A stretch of DNA of 52,500 bases, from contig JAHBMJ010004579.1 of the NCBI GenBank assembly GCA_018398765.1, forward strand, positions 1 to 52,500, given 5' to 3'. Source of the DNA: Chromera velia. Lineage: Eukaryota > Sar > Chromeraceae. This document shows positions 23,470 to 35,031 of this stretch, one piece after another. Position numbers and translations under genes: made by a program. The notes beneath the pieces were generated by a model. The model made no database searches and was not told where the DNA came from. It saw only the letters and a program-made list of their open reading frames with translations. Within the stretch, counting starts at the first letter, position 1. Each line of letters starts with the position of its first letter.

Positions 23470-26071
23470 AAAAAAAGGGGTGTGAAACACGCGTGAAACA
23501 TATGTCTTCAGAAAACGGAACACAATTTGTAGTTGCGTCGTATCAGTGAATAAAGAATTCAAAACGTCTGTCCTGCACACTTTTGATTGAAATGCATGAT
23601 TCAGACTTTGTTTAAAAAACTGTTTTACCATATAACTTTTATCGACAATAATTCTGTATCCCCCCAATTTATAAGAATCAAATTTTTAAGAAAAGAACTA
23701 TGTGTATAGATTACAAAAAAATGTATAACATGAATTTTATGTTTAGTTTATGTAGGGGCCATTCCTAGAGCCATTCTACTATAAAATGAATTTTATGTGT
23801 AAGGCTAAGCGCTAAGCTAGGCATAACTTGAAGGGCCTTAATTATAATTTATGTTTCATAAAACTACAAACTGGCACTGAGTACGGTTAGCCACCCGGTA
23901 ATCATATTTATGGGTATGGTAGTAAGTTAGGGCAGAGGTACCATGGTAGTGGTAGTATAGGGGGTTTTCCTAATAATCTTACGCTTTCCAATAAAAAGAT
24001 TCATAAAATATGAAACAATCAATTAAAAAATTATAAAAACTCTTTGTACAAAATCATTAAAATGATTGAAAATAATGTCATGAATGCAACAATCATGAAT
24101 GAAAGCACTGTTTACACCTCTAGTGCCCTACATTTTATATAGCTAATGAACCAGAAGCTCAGCCTAAGAGGTGTCAGACATGTTTTAGAGCGGATCAATC
24201 GAGTGGATACTGCTTTTTTATTATAAGACGGACAAGACAGAAAGTCATGTAGTTCTGGAAAACGAATGCAGAGGATCAAAGAGGATGAACATAGGCTCAG
24301 ACACTGTAAAAACAGCTGTTCTTGCCTCGTTGCTCACACCTCAAGCCTCGCTTTTTTTCAAAAACTAGCTCATATGCGAGCTTTCTTTGTAGAATCAAAT
24401 GAATCAATCGTGAAATTCAGAGAATCGTTTCATCTTTTTAGAACAGATGCATGATAGATTACAAATTAAGGGCTTGATCCGAAAGCGAGGGTAAGCATAC
24501 ATGCATGCACGCTTACGCGTTTTTTTACTGCTTTGCCGGGGCCTTTGGTCCAAACTACCATCGCTATGGTTACTTGACACCGGGGTCTAGGACCCCCCCG
24601 GTTACCGCTCACGAGTTACCAAATCTATGGTCACCATGAAATCGCTCGACCCCCCTGGTAGTTCCCCCTAACCGTACTGTATACATAAAACGTGTTAAGA
24701 CATATTAAGACGTATGCAGGCCTGGGTGCTATTACATTTATATAAAAGGCAGGCTTGAGCGTTTTTCTAGGTGTTCAGACCATGTTCTAAGTCGTTCTTA
24801 GTCTGGTTAGAATTCACTAATACTAAAGAAGTAATTATAAAACAAGTACCTAGACAAGTACGCAGCTCTTGACGTACAAGCTGTTAGACAAGCTGACACT
24901 CGGTTACTACTAGACCGCGCCATTGCACATGCGGCGCCAAAACCCAAAACATTTTAATATTGACATATTAACATATAATCTAGCATACAATGTCATACAT
25001 CGTAAATTAGAACTTGAATAATTTAGCAAAATGAAGTGTATATGTAGATCCTAGTATAGATTAATTCATGGGGGGATATTGATTGAATGATTGATTGGTT
25101 CCGCGCTAAGCGGATATAACATAATAACAAGTATAGTCAACCAGGACTCAGCTCTAGAGTCAGGCTTAGTCAGCTTTCTATGTCTAAAGCTAGATCAGTA
25201 GTATAGATAATTGCAAAGAAGGAAAATATATTTTTGTCGTGTATATATGTGTTTTATATAGGAAAGGATTCGATCTGCTCAAAAGCAAGTAAAATCAAAT
25301 ACTAACCGGTACACCTCAGGCTCATTCGATCTGGAACTTGATTTGATTTGCAAGTATAAATGGGACAGCGGGTGATGCCATGCATGAATGACTCAGATGA
25401 TGACTGGCGATACAATAGCGTTTCTGGTCGCGTTTACTGAAACATTTTCATGTGATAGACAGGGTGCACCTGAGTCCAGACCGAAGTGCACCGAACAAAC
25501 AGCAAATTGGCGTTCTGGTCCCTTCTGGATTAGAGGGCAGTTCGGCGTTTAAGCTGATCAACAACCAATGCAGGCACCCCCCCAGGGACCTCCCGAATCG
25601 CAAACACGGACGAGGTAGCGACACAGACAGGAACCCGGCCAGTTTGGACGGTGTGAACCCAGGTGTGGACTGAGCAATCGGTATCCATCTGGGAACGGCA
25701 AATCTACATGCGGACGTTCACACGCAACTTTGACAAATGAGTATTCAGCCGGCGTGACGAGAAGCCGGCATCTGCAGTACCGATGGGAAGGAAGTGCGCG
25801 TATCGACGAATGCACTTCCCGCAGGGGAAATAAAGTGACAGACGACGGGCGAAGGGAGCAAGAAAGCCGGGGGAAAAGAAACACAGAAAGAATGACGGGA
25901 GATGCGCGCGGGAGAAAACGTCACTTAGAGGGAGAGGGACGGGGGAGACCAAATCTTTTTCAACGACCTTTAGAACAATTACAACGCACACGCGAAGATT
26001 GACAAAAGAAACGACAAAAGCCAAACTCAATGGAAATATTTACAGATTGAAGGACCCGATCAGTTTGCAGC
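23470..26071. other. AT-rich spacer between convergent genes
   Basis: Composition drops sharply from the coding side. There are many short A/T runs and no ORF or splice-bounded exon I can support. Stretches such as 24,540-24,680 and 25,060-25,130 look like decayed mobile sequence, but I see no terminal repeats. From about 25,450 the composition rises again and probably includes the 3' UTR of the minus-strand gene. Confidence 0.6.
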
Positions 26072-27195
26072 CTATTCCAATGCCGTCTCGAAAGCGGTAC
26101 TGAACGACTCCATCTCTGTGCCCTGAAGCCGGCTGAAGGGGGGCCAGACAGGAAGGCTCTCTTCCTCTCCTTTCCCTCCGCGTGTGAACATTCTGAATCC
26201 ATAAGCCTGAGCGCCCTCTCTCTGCTCAGTCGTGAGGAGAATGATTTCTTCGTCTTTCCACTCCTCACTGTCGTCACCTGCCTTTGCCTCATCAGACATC
26301 TCCCTCTGTGTCTGTGTCTGTCTACGCTCAAACCGGACCGTCTGTCCCATGCGGGCTTCTCCGAACCCCCCCGCGTCCCTCAGAGAGAGCCTTTGGAGGA
26401 AGTCGAAGGGGCCCCTCCCACCCTGAGATACCAACTCCTGCACCATCTCATACCCAAACCCGGAAGACAAGTCGTCCCCCACACTGCCCGTCACACTGCC
26501 ACCCAAACCCGACTCACCCTCGCCCTCTGTCAGCACGTACACATAGACATTACCGTGCCACGACCCTGGAGCACTGACAGCGAGAAAGTGGACATACGCG
26601 TCCTCTTCCTCGTCTCCCCCGCTGCCCTTCAGAGGAACAGAGCACTGAGCGACAGCCGTCCCGAACAAGGCCTTGCCGCCTCTATCTCGCGATCTGGGCG
26701 AGAAGCGGCGACGAGGAGGGGCAAGGTCCACATTCACAGTCTCAAATTGAACCTGCCTGTTCGTCGTCTGGTGGGGGGAAGGAGACGGGGAATTCAGGGG
26801 GTCGCGGTCGTCCTCGTCTGCTTCGGCATCAGCAGAAGCAGAATCAGCAGCCAGCAAAGCTGTCTCGCTAGACTCAGTGGGAGAGGACTTGGCAGACAGC
26901 GGGGGTGTCTCGGAAGAGAGTCGGAGAGTGAGGCGGCGGGTCTGGAGGGACACTCTGTCCCTCGTAGGGTCGGCGGCCCATGAGAGACGGCAGCCTGCGA
27001 GAGGCGGGTCTCTGCGAGTGACGAGGCGGCGGGACGGTCGGGTGGCGAATGTGAAGGGGAGGGGGGGAGGCGAAGCAGATTCATTTTCTTTTCCCTCTCG
27101 GACGGCTGCAGGCTGGTTGCTGCTGTCTGGGGTTTCTGTCCGGAGACGATAGACGGAAACGGCACCCTGTTGCTCGTCCGTGCCTGGCTCTCCGA
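26072..27195 (-). CDS. Exon 7 of cysteine-rich gene: FG-GAP-like terminal exon
   Basis: Phase 1 acceptor cctgcag, 374 codons to the stop. [18 protein letters not shown] and ALFGTAVAQ...[20 protein letters not shown] match the FG-GAP (integrin-alpha beta-propeller blade) pattern, but the Ca-binding DxNxDGxxD loop is replaced by an acidic insert. An acidic, Ser/Pro-rich spacer separates the two. The C-terminal 120 residues match nothing I recognise. Confidence 0.6.
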
Positions 27196-30100
27196 CTGCA
27201 GGCAGGGAGACAGAGAGAGGGAAAGGAAGGAGCCAGATGGACAAGCAAGGAGAGAATTCAGTAGACGAGTTTGCATTTCGTGCTTCCTTCACTGCCTCCG
27301 TTCTTTTTTTTTGTTTACAGCGGGACAGGCACGAAGAAGGGACAGGGAGGCGCAAAGACAGAAGGAAGCACTGTGCAAGGGAGGACAGGAAAAAGAAGAT
27401 AAGAAGAGAAGGAGTCGATGTATCACAAAGAACGAGAGTCAAAGAAAAAAGCACCTTGCATGCAACACGCTGCCTTGATCTCTCTCTGTCCCTGTATGTC
27501 CGCATGAATGCCTGTATGTCAGTCCGTGTCTCTCTCAGTCCGTGCGTTCGTCTGTCAGCGGGGGGGCGACGGACAGAGACAGCACAGGTCAGAACACTGC
27601 ATGGGACAGGAGACCGGGCAACCGACCAAGCTACCCACTCACTCACTCACTGCCCCACCTGCGAGGAGAGAGCAGTCATGAGAGAACGCGAGGGAAAACC
27701 CAAATAGGTGGTCGAGCCAGGGGGCCTTGGTGGGGTTTCTCTTTTTGTTGCTGCGCTTCTTCTTTCGCTCCATTTTCTCCTTCGACTGTCTCATCGCGTC
27801 TCTTTTCGCCTCAGAGGCATGGGGGTTTGTGCGGTTCTGCAGGCATGCAGGCAGGCATGCAGACTCCCACATGCGCATTTACACACTCGTCCATCATGGC
27901 GCAACCTTTCTACTGTCTTTTTTCTGTGTCCGTCTGTTCATCTGTTTCCTTCTGTCCTACCTCTCTTCTCTTCTGCAGCTTCCTCCCTCCCCCCCTTGAT
28001 TCGAGGAAATGATCCCAGGAGGAACGGGACGTCGTTCAGAGAAAGCTAGGGAGACGCCACAAGACAAAAGCGGAAAGAAGCGAGACAGGAACGGAACTGT
28101 GAAGACAATCGGAACTAAAGGGGGGGGGGGAATGAAAGACGCAACGAAGAAAAAAGAATATGAATACGCAAGCAGAGGCCGAAAGAAGGGGAAAGCGCCT
28201 TTATTCCATCTGTCGAAGGAGAAGAAACGGAAATTTAAACGGACCAGGGCGTTTAAAGGAACTTCATCCAGAAGAGAAGTGGAAGTGGAACGGGCAGCAT
28301 CAACTCCGACTACCCCCCCGCTCATTCTTCTCCTGTCCATTCCTATTCTACGGGTTCGGCAGTGACCCGCATCGCATTCTCTCATTTTTTCCACCTTGAT
28401 TTCTCCACCCTTCACTTTCTGACAACAGTCGGTGTCTTCCTGGCACTTTCCCTTTTTCTGAACACAACACCGCGCTCCCTCTGTGAGTTCGTTGTTTTCG
28501 TCTTTTGTGCGCCCGCAATCCATCCGTTTGAATAAATCCTCCGGATTGTTCCAGCAGTCATTTCCCTCAAAATCATACTCCGAACCCCTAAGGCGGCGGT
28601 TGGGCGACTTTGTACACGTTTCATTCAACCCAGAGCACTGCTCACACGTGCCCGGAATGATCTCAAATTTTTCTCCTCCTTTTACTTCCGTCACATTCTG
28701 ACAAGCCTGGCCACCCTCATCTCCGGCTCGGAGGAATGAACAACACTCTGTGTTTCTCGTACACGTGTTCCCATCCGTAATACACGCCCCGCATCTGGGG
28801 GCAGTGTCAGGCCCCCCTCCAATGCAGTTGATCTGACTATTTGCTGGCAGGTCATTACCGCAACAGTCAAGGATACCTTTCCCCGCTTTTGATTTAGAGC
28901 AAGACGCCCCCTCAGCTATGCAACACCTCTTGGCCCCCGGGCTCCCTCGGCAGTCCGACCCTTCTGGGTTCTTTGTCTTACCGAATTGCCCCCCCTTTTC
29001 GGAAGTCGGGCAGCACTCACTGGCGGACTCGCACGGAGCGCCAAAACTCCGGCAGCACGTTTTGATGCTTGCCACCCCCAATTGTTTCTCGGAGCTCCGA
29101 ACACACACATCATTCTTGTCACTGCAATTCGATAGATCAGCAAAGGATCGAGAGTGTGGGTACCCACCCGGCCTCTGTTCTCATGGTGCTGGGGGAATTC
29201 ATGATGACAAGGAGAAGAGGAAGCAGCGGCCGCCAAACAATTTCGCGAGAATTGAACGAAGCAAAACAAATCGATCAGCTTTCCATCCAGAGATAAGACA
29301 GACATGCGGTTTTCAACCACAGACAAGATGTGTGCACATGCATGGCGTATCGCCAAAAAGAGCGCAAAGGAATTGACTAACCACTACCGGAATCAATCAT
29401 GCCCGTAGGATAGAAAGACTATGCACTTCTTCCTCCTCTTTACCTCCCCCTTCTTTACAGACAGACAAGCATAGAAGTGAAGAAATCCTGACACAGTAAG
29501 AGAAAGACAAAATGCGTTTTGACAGCCAAACAACACAGCGAGAAGAAGACCAAAAAGGTGCCACCCTAGCTAGCTGTCTGCCCGCATCCCATCCATCGGA
29601 TCCATGCAGAACAAAAAGGGACGGACCCACCAGCAACTTCCGTCACGACCCGTGCAAGGAGCCCCCCCTGTGTCCGCACAGCACTTGGAAGTCGTTCTAA
29701 GAAGTTCAACCTCCTTCTCCACCAACTCTCCCCCATTGAGCCGACGACCCCTGGAAGAAGAAGAGCCTGTATCCCCAAAGGTGAAGTTTTTACACCTGTA
29801 ACCATCGCAGCATCCCGTGTCCTCGCAGGAAGCAGCAGGGCCGCAGACGTCGCACACCTGTGACTCCACAGTGGTGTTACAAGCAAGACCGTCGAATGCG
29901 TCGCAGTCTGTGTTGTCTGCAGGGAGGGAGGGAGGGAGAGAGGGATGGAGAGAGGAGACGCAAGGAAGTGTTCGTTCTCTTCAGCAAAAAGAAGAACCAG
30001 GTAAGCAGGCGGGTAAGGAAGGAGGAAAGAAAGGAAAACAGAAAGAAGGAATACAGACAAGACAGAAAGACAGAAGAGGAGGAAGGGCAAACACAAACAA

Positions 30101-30285
30101 ATGCAAAAAAGAGTTCCAGACAGAAGAAGAAAGAAAAATCCCGCAAATGGCGAAACGAATGGTGCAATCCCCTTCCCCCCACCTCTTTCCCACCTTCATA
30201 CACACACGCACGCACACGCAGACAGACACAGACACACAGACACAGACACACACGCACACGCACGCACGCACACACACACACACAC

Positions 30286-30332
<47 letters not shown>

Positions 30333-30866
30333 CACACACACACGCACGCACGCACGCACGTGCCCGAGCGCAAGAGAGCGGCAGACTCTACCCCTCTCTT
30401 CTTCTTTCCGCGTACGCAAGTTAGAACGCACCAAACACACAAATCGACAGACGGACAGCTACGCCAAACGACATTCACTCACTCACTCACTCACTCACTC
30501 ACTCGTGCAGGGGCTCCCTTCCAGACCAGGGGCGCACTTTTTGACTTTTTCGACGATCTGAGTACCGTTCCCAAAACCTTGCTTGCTGACAGTTTTCTGG
30601 CAAGTCCCCGAGGAGCACTCCTGCACTCATGTAACCACGTACGCGCTATCGCTCAGTTCGTTAGTCTCTCAACACGCATACCAACATAAACAGATCAACA
30701 CAAAAAAGGCATGGTTTGCAGCGAGTCATCAGTTTTACTCTTCAATCCCTACCACGTCTAACTTCCATTTTTCGACCAATCAATCAAACACGAGCAGATA
30801 CATGCCTGCTTCTGTCTCTCTCCCTTCCTCTCCAAGCCTCCCTCTCTGTATTTGTATCTTTCTGCG

Positions 30867-30922
<56 letters not shown>

Positions 30923-32513
30923 CGACCGACCGGGTTGGTCCCGCCCTTGACCACGCAAGACAAGACCGCGTCTGGGGGGTTCAAGCAAGGTTGACGAGGA
31001 CGCAGCACACAGGTATCGCTGTTGTTCAATGCGTTGGCGGGCGTGTTGGCCGCACAGAAGGACTCCGGAGCGCACTGACAAACCGGGACACCGTTGGAGC
31101 GGCAGGTTGCCCCGGGACCGTCGCACTCTCCCATCATATCCGGCATTTCTGCAGCCAGGTAGGGAGGGGGTGATGAGGGAGAAGGGAGAGAGTCGCCTGG
31201 TCAGGACAGAAAGAAAGACAGACTAAATGTCAAGAAAAACAGGAAGGAAGGAAGGAAGGAAGGAAGGAAGGTAGGAGGAAGGAAGGAAGGAAGGAAGGAA
31301 GAAAGAAAAGAAGACGGGAAAGAAAGACGAAAGAAAGGAACGAAGACAGAAAGATACGAAAGAAAAAATCAAAGCCAGCCAGAAAGAACGAACGAATGAA
31401 TGAACGAACGAACGAACGAACGAAGGAAAGAAAGAGAGAGAGAGAGAGAGAGAAGAACAGGGACAAAAGAAGGAAGGAAGGAAAGAGGGAAGAAAGAGAA
31501 GGAGAAAGATGAAAGAGACACTACATAGCGCAGAAAGAACCTCGAAAGAGGCAGGGAGCGGAAAAATGACTGAAATTCACTATCGTCATAAGATGCCTTC
31601 CCTCCCAGACTCACTCACTTTTCTTGTCCTTCTTGTCCTTGATTCCGTCGAACAGCTTCGTCAGGTCCAGATCCTTCAAGGCGTTTTTCCCTTCTTTGTC
31701 CCTTTCGAACAGGTCCTTGAAGTGCGTCAGGTCACCAAACAGGTCGCCGAACTTGCTCAGGTCTCCGTCGGGCAGCTTCAGTGCGCCCTTCAAACCGTCA
31801 AACATTTTCCCGAAATCAAACCCCTTCATCCCCTCCTGCAGGTTTTCAATCCAATATCAATATGGACATGCAGAAAAGAGGGATGCAGGAAGGCCAGGGA
31901 AAAGGAGACCATACAGGAAGGCGCCAGGCAGACATGCAGTCAGGCAGGTAGGTATTACGGTAGGCAGGCGAAAAAGCAGACAGTTCCAGAGGGAAATACA
32001 TGGAGCGGATGACGAAGAAGCTCATGAGAATGCCAACACACAAATCCTGCAACCACAGAAGAGATGGAATCAGAGAGAGAGACCAGAGACAAACAGAAGG
32101 CCGGCGCTGACACAGAAGGTGGCATGAACAAACGGGCGGTGGCGTGGACGGGAGGGATTTTTGTTGAGGGAAGGCACGGAGAAAAGTTTAGAATTCTAAA
32201 TAGATGAATGAAATGGCAACAGGGCAATGAAGGGCGGGTCATTCTCCTGAGCAGATCTCTCCCAATATTGCCTGACAGCGTTGCCTTGCGAATTGCAGGG
32301 ACTAAGAACAATTTCCAAACAAGCTCCATACGCCGTCTCCAAAAGATACATTTTAACGTTACTCCTGCTTGACCCCCTCATTTACGCGTCCGAACGCACC
32401 TTTTCCTCTGACTCCTTCCCTGTCTCATCTGCCGCTACTTTGGACCCTGTGAAGGCGACACAAACCAGGAAGACCGCAGCCAGACTGGCAGCGATACGAA
32501 GCCGGGATGCCAT
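26072..32513 (-). CDS. Secreted cysteine-rich / FG-GAP protein, seven exons
   Basis: Exons on the minus strand: 32513-32400, 31835-31619, 31148-30931, 30620-30503, 29916-29631, 29121-28367 and 27195-26072. They sum to 2,832 nt, exactly 944 codons including the stop, and every junction keeps phase. The order is: signal peptide; a charged segment with F/D/L-rich [11 protein letters not shown]-type repeats; repeated cysteine modules of the form CC-x(4-7)-G-x-x-C-x(4-6)-CC; then a low-complexity acidic/Ser/Pro region with FG-GAP-like blades. A secreted adhesive or matrix protein is likely. It converges on the lectin-array gene. The join between the last two exons is the least certain; they could be two genes or lack a middle exon. 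No known family covers the whole protein to my knowledge. Confidence 0.65.
28367..29121 (-). CDS. Exon 6 of cysteine-rich gene: CC-module array
   Basis: 755 bp, phase 2 acceptor aattgcag, phase 1 donor GTCACT (weak). It holds repeated modules: [37 protein letters not shown] and [15 protein letters not shown]. The same frame stays open to 27957, so readthrough to a hydrophobic tail is an alternative 3' end. Confidence 0.68.
29631..29916 (-). CDS. Exon 5 of cysteine-rich gene
   Basis: Phase 1 acceptor cctgcag, phase 2 donor GTGGGT. Contains [22 protein letters not shown] and [12 protein letters not shown]. The donor choice is confirmed because the next exon then completes GSC|C and keeps the cysteine repeat. 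Confidence 0.68.
30198..30360. repeat. (CA)n-rich compound microsatellite
   Basis: Over 150 bp of CA/CACG/CAGA simple repeats in intron 4 of the cysteine-rich gene. Confidence 0.95.
30474..30504. repeat. (ACTC)n array at a splice donor
   Basis: On the minus strand this reads as repeated GTGA units, whose first unit is the 5' splice site of exon 4. Confidence 0.85.
30503..30620 (-). CDS. Exon 4 of cysteine-rich gene (small)
   Basis: 118 bp, phase 0 acceptor agtgcag, phase 1 donor GTGAGTGAGT that opens a long tetranucleotide array. It encodes [11 protein letters not shown]...KKCAPG...SPC. Supported by phase match on both sides and by cysteine spacing. Confidence 0.6.
30869..30920. repeat. (CT)n(GT)n microsatellite
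   Basis: Two adjoining dinucleotide runs in intron 3 of the cysteine-rich gene. Confidence 0.95.
30931..31148 (-). CDS. Exon 3 of cysteine-rich gene
   Basis: Phase 1 acceptor gctgcag, phase 0 donor GTCGGT. Cysteine-rich: [20 protein letters not shown] and [16 protein letters not shown] (CT)n(GT)n repeat follows the donor. Confidence 0.65.
31240..31460. repeat. Purine-rich simple repeats (GGAA, GAAC, GA)
   Basis: GGAA tetranucleotides, then GAAC tetranucleotides near 31,385-31,425, then a GA run, all in intron 2 of the cysteine-rich gene. Confidence 0.9.
31619..31835 (-). CDS. Exon 2 of cysteine-rich gene: charged F/D/L-rich segment
   Basis: Phase 0 acceptor cctgcag, phase 1 donor GTGAGTGAGT. 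It encodes short amphipathic repeats ([31 protein letters not shown]) ending in a Lys/Asp tail. It has no cysteines and is probably helical. Confidence 0.65.
32400..32513 (-). CDS. Exon 1 of cysteine-rich gene: signal peptide
   Basis: ATG at 32513. The 38 codons begin [20 protein letters not shown], a basic n-region then a hydrophobic core, with small residues for cleavage near TGS or VAA. It ends phase 0 at donor GTGCGT. Confidence 0.75.
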
Positions 32514-32814
32514 TTTGGTGACTCTTCCGAATCGTCTCTGCATGAACCCGTCAGTCTTCGGCCTCCGATATCAACAGTCACTCGATCTTTTTCTGCACTG
32601 CAGGACAGCTGTCGGCTTTTTGGGGTCAAGTACGGTCAAGCACCGTATATTAATACACTGTGCAGTACAGACGATGAAGTGATGCTGAGTGCAGTGATGT
32701 GCAGTGGGCGTTGAAATGCGTTGAATGATATTGAATGGCGCGTCTGTCATCGTCATTCATGGCGTCTATATATATATACCACCCATTACCACCCGACCGA
32801 ACCATGCATGCATG

Positions 32815-33058
32815 GAACCCGAACCGGCCACGGATCCCGAACCATGGATCCCGCGAACCACGGATCCCGAACCATGGATCCCGGCCGATTCAACCATGGA
32901 TCCCAAACCATGCCGAACCATAGAATCCCGAACCATGGATCCCGAACCATAGATCCCAAATCATAGATCCCAAACCATAGATCCCGAACCATGGATCCCG
33001 AAGCACAGATCCCGAACTATATCGATCTCGTACGATCCCGTGAACTATGGATCCCAAA
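32815..33058. repeat. 14-bp minisatellite (ATGGATCCCGAACC-type unit)
   Basis: About 15 imperfect tandem copies of a BamHI-site-containing unit upstream of the cysteine-rich gene. Variation is mainly ATGG/ATAG and CGAACC/CAAACC. ORFs over it are repeat artefacts. Confidence 0.9.
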
Positions 33059-33639
33059 GTATGATCTTCCTCTACTATATTCATCTATATTCCTATGTTG
33101 AGTCGAAAAAGGGAAGATTTCAGATCGGGTCGCACAGCGGCCACGGCGTGAACAACACTGCCGATCAAGGGGGCAACAGCAAAATCTTACTATACTAAAC
33201 CTTCCTTAATTCACTTAATTCTTTACTCCATGCTTCGCACCCGCAACTTTGGCATACGACGTGTGCGAACTTTCGTATCTCGAATAATCCTAAACCATCC
33301 CCACTGAACAACCTGGAGCCATTCTAAACTATTTTGCTGAGTACTTCATTAAAAAAATGAAAGAAAAAGAAAGATATTTGCTAAATAAACATATACCAAA
33401 CAATTACGATACATACCGATCAGATACTAGACTGTAAAAAAAAAAAAAAAACTAATGGAGTTTGGAATAGTTCGGGATAGTTCGCAATGGTTTTGGATTC
33501 ATAGTTTAAAATTGATAGTTCAGAATAGTTTGGGTAGATTCTGAATGGTTTCAGTACTTAGTATTAAATACATAATGAATGCATGTTGATCGGCTCACAG
33601 GATGATGATGAATGAATGTACGTTACTGAATACGCCGGC

Positions 33640-33748
33640 TTAGTCATTCATTTATTCATTCATTCATTTATTCATTCATTCATTCATATTCATTCATTCA
33701 TTTATTCATTCATTTATTCATTCATTCATTCATTCATTCATTCATTTA
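33640..33748. repeat. (CATT)n array 1
   Basis: About 27 CATT/TATT tetranucleotides. A second array of the same unit starts about 240 bp to the right. Confidence 0.95.
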
Positions 33749-33774
33749 ACGTCCCTGAACCTAAGTACCACTTG

Positions 33775-33960
33775 AAAAAATATAAATAAGATGATCTCTA
33801 TCTGCGGCATCGTTTTCAAGAGACCATCCATGCTTGTGGCGTACATGGTCAAGACACCATCCAGATATGCGGCTTTGGCTTTCAAGACACCGTAAGTGAT
33901 CCGCGCCTGCGGCGTGGACTTTCAAGCTTATCCAAAAATACGGCTTCAACTTTTAAGTGA
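33775..33960. repeat. Imperfect tandem repeat between the CATT arrays
   Basis: Three to four diverged copies of a unit of roughly 45 bp containing TGCGGC and TTTCAAGACACC-like words. No coding role seen. Confidence 0.5.
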
Positions 33961-33984
33961 TAGTTAGGTTCAGGAAGGTCATTC

Positions 33985-34063
33985 ATTCAATGACATTCAT
34001 TCATTCATTCATTCACTCATTCATTCATTCATTCATTCATTCATTTATTCATTCATTCATTCA
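33985..34063. repeat. (CATT)n array 2
   Basis: Same unit and orientation as the array at 33,640. It ends about 30 bp before the hAT-like element. Confidence 0.95.
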
Positions 34064-34100
34064 TAAGTGAATAGTATCATAAAAATATATTTCCTAACGT

Positions 34101-34999
34101 AGGGCTGGGAAAAGGTTCATTTAGAAAAGGTAACTCTTAAAGGTTCAAATATGAAAAAGTGAACCTGTTAAACTTAATTTAAACCTGTTAAACCTGGTAA
34201 ACCTGTTTTAAACCTGTTTTCGAGACCACACCTAAGACCATGCACGTACTAGCACGCACAGCCACTAGGACAAGCCTGGCCAGGCCGGCGTACGCCGCCT
34301 GTGGCTTAATAGAAATAAAGAGCCGGAGCTGGGCATTTAGCAAGTTAATGTATTAAATAAAAACTGTTTTTAGCCGTTTTGATCTATTGATGACTGCACT
34401 TTCTAGCCGGTCCCGGGTTATTGAGGTTAAGCGAACCATAAAAGCACCAACTTAGTGGCCAGACTAGTAGGCCAGAGGCCGGGGGCGCGGCGGGGTTAAA
34501 GGGTAGATGGGTTAAATAAGGGGGCCAGAGACGACTGCCGGCGAGGTATAGGGCAGAGAAGGCCGGACGCTAGGCCGGGCGGGGCGGGCCCGGCCAGGCT
34601 GGGCCAGGCCGGCAGGAAGGCCAGTTAGCTAGGCCAGACCCTAGGCCAGTTCCGGGACCGCGGTTGATAAATGGAGGGCGAATGATTCGCTTGATTGTTG
34701 AGGGAGGGGGGGGCACTCTAGAGTCTTCGAAAGCGACAGACTAAGTGTTCCAAGCTATTCTAAGCATATCAAAGGATTTGCGAAGAGCTAGTGAGATGGC
34801 CTCAGGGGCGATTGGGCTTCCGCTATCACTGATCCAAGCCGTTCTTTCTTTTCAGTTTTTGTGAATCAGCACTAGGGGTAAAAGGCAGAGAGCAGTGACA
34901 GATGGCAGCACAGAGGGAGAGGCATGACAGGCATATGGTAGCAGAGGAAGACTGGATGAATGAAGTGATGTTTTCTTTGTTTCCATTTCTTTCTTCCCT

Positions 35000-35031
<32 letters not shown>

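Noticed and set aside
26393-26983. Plus-strand ORF opposite the FG-GAP exon
   Set aside because: Shadow frame; the minus frame has the FG-GAP strands and a splice-bounded start.
27957-28366. Hydrophobic tail of the long minus-strand ORF as a transmembrane anchor
   Set aside because: Cysteine modules stop near 28,370, and the hydrophobic residues come from pyrimidine-rich, intron-like sequence with a donor at 28,366. Not excluded as an alternative 3' end.
29817-30689. 290-residue plus-strand ORF
   Set aside because: It runs antisense through introns of the cysteine-rich gene, and its length comes from CA-rich simple repeats (His-Thr runs).
32815-33058. CRISPR-like array
   Set aside because: Units are contiguous 14-bp tandem copies with no unique spacers, and the genome is eukaryotic.
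33640-34063. CATT arrays as telomere-like sequence
   Set aside because: Unit is a tetranucleotide, interrupted and internal; it does not resemble TTTAGGG-type telomere repeats.
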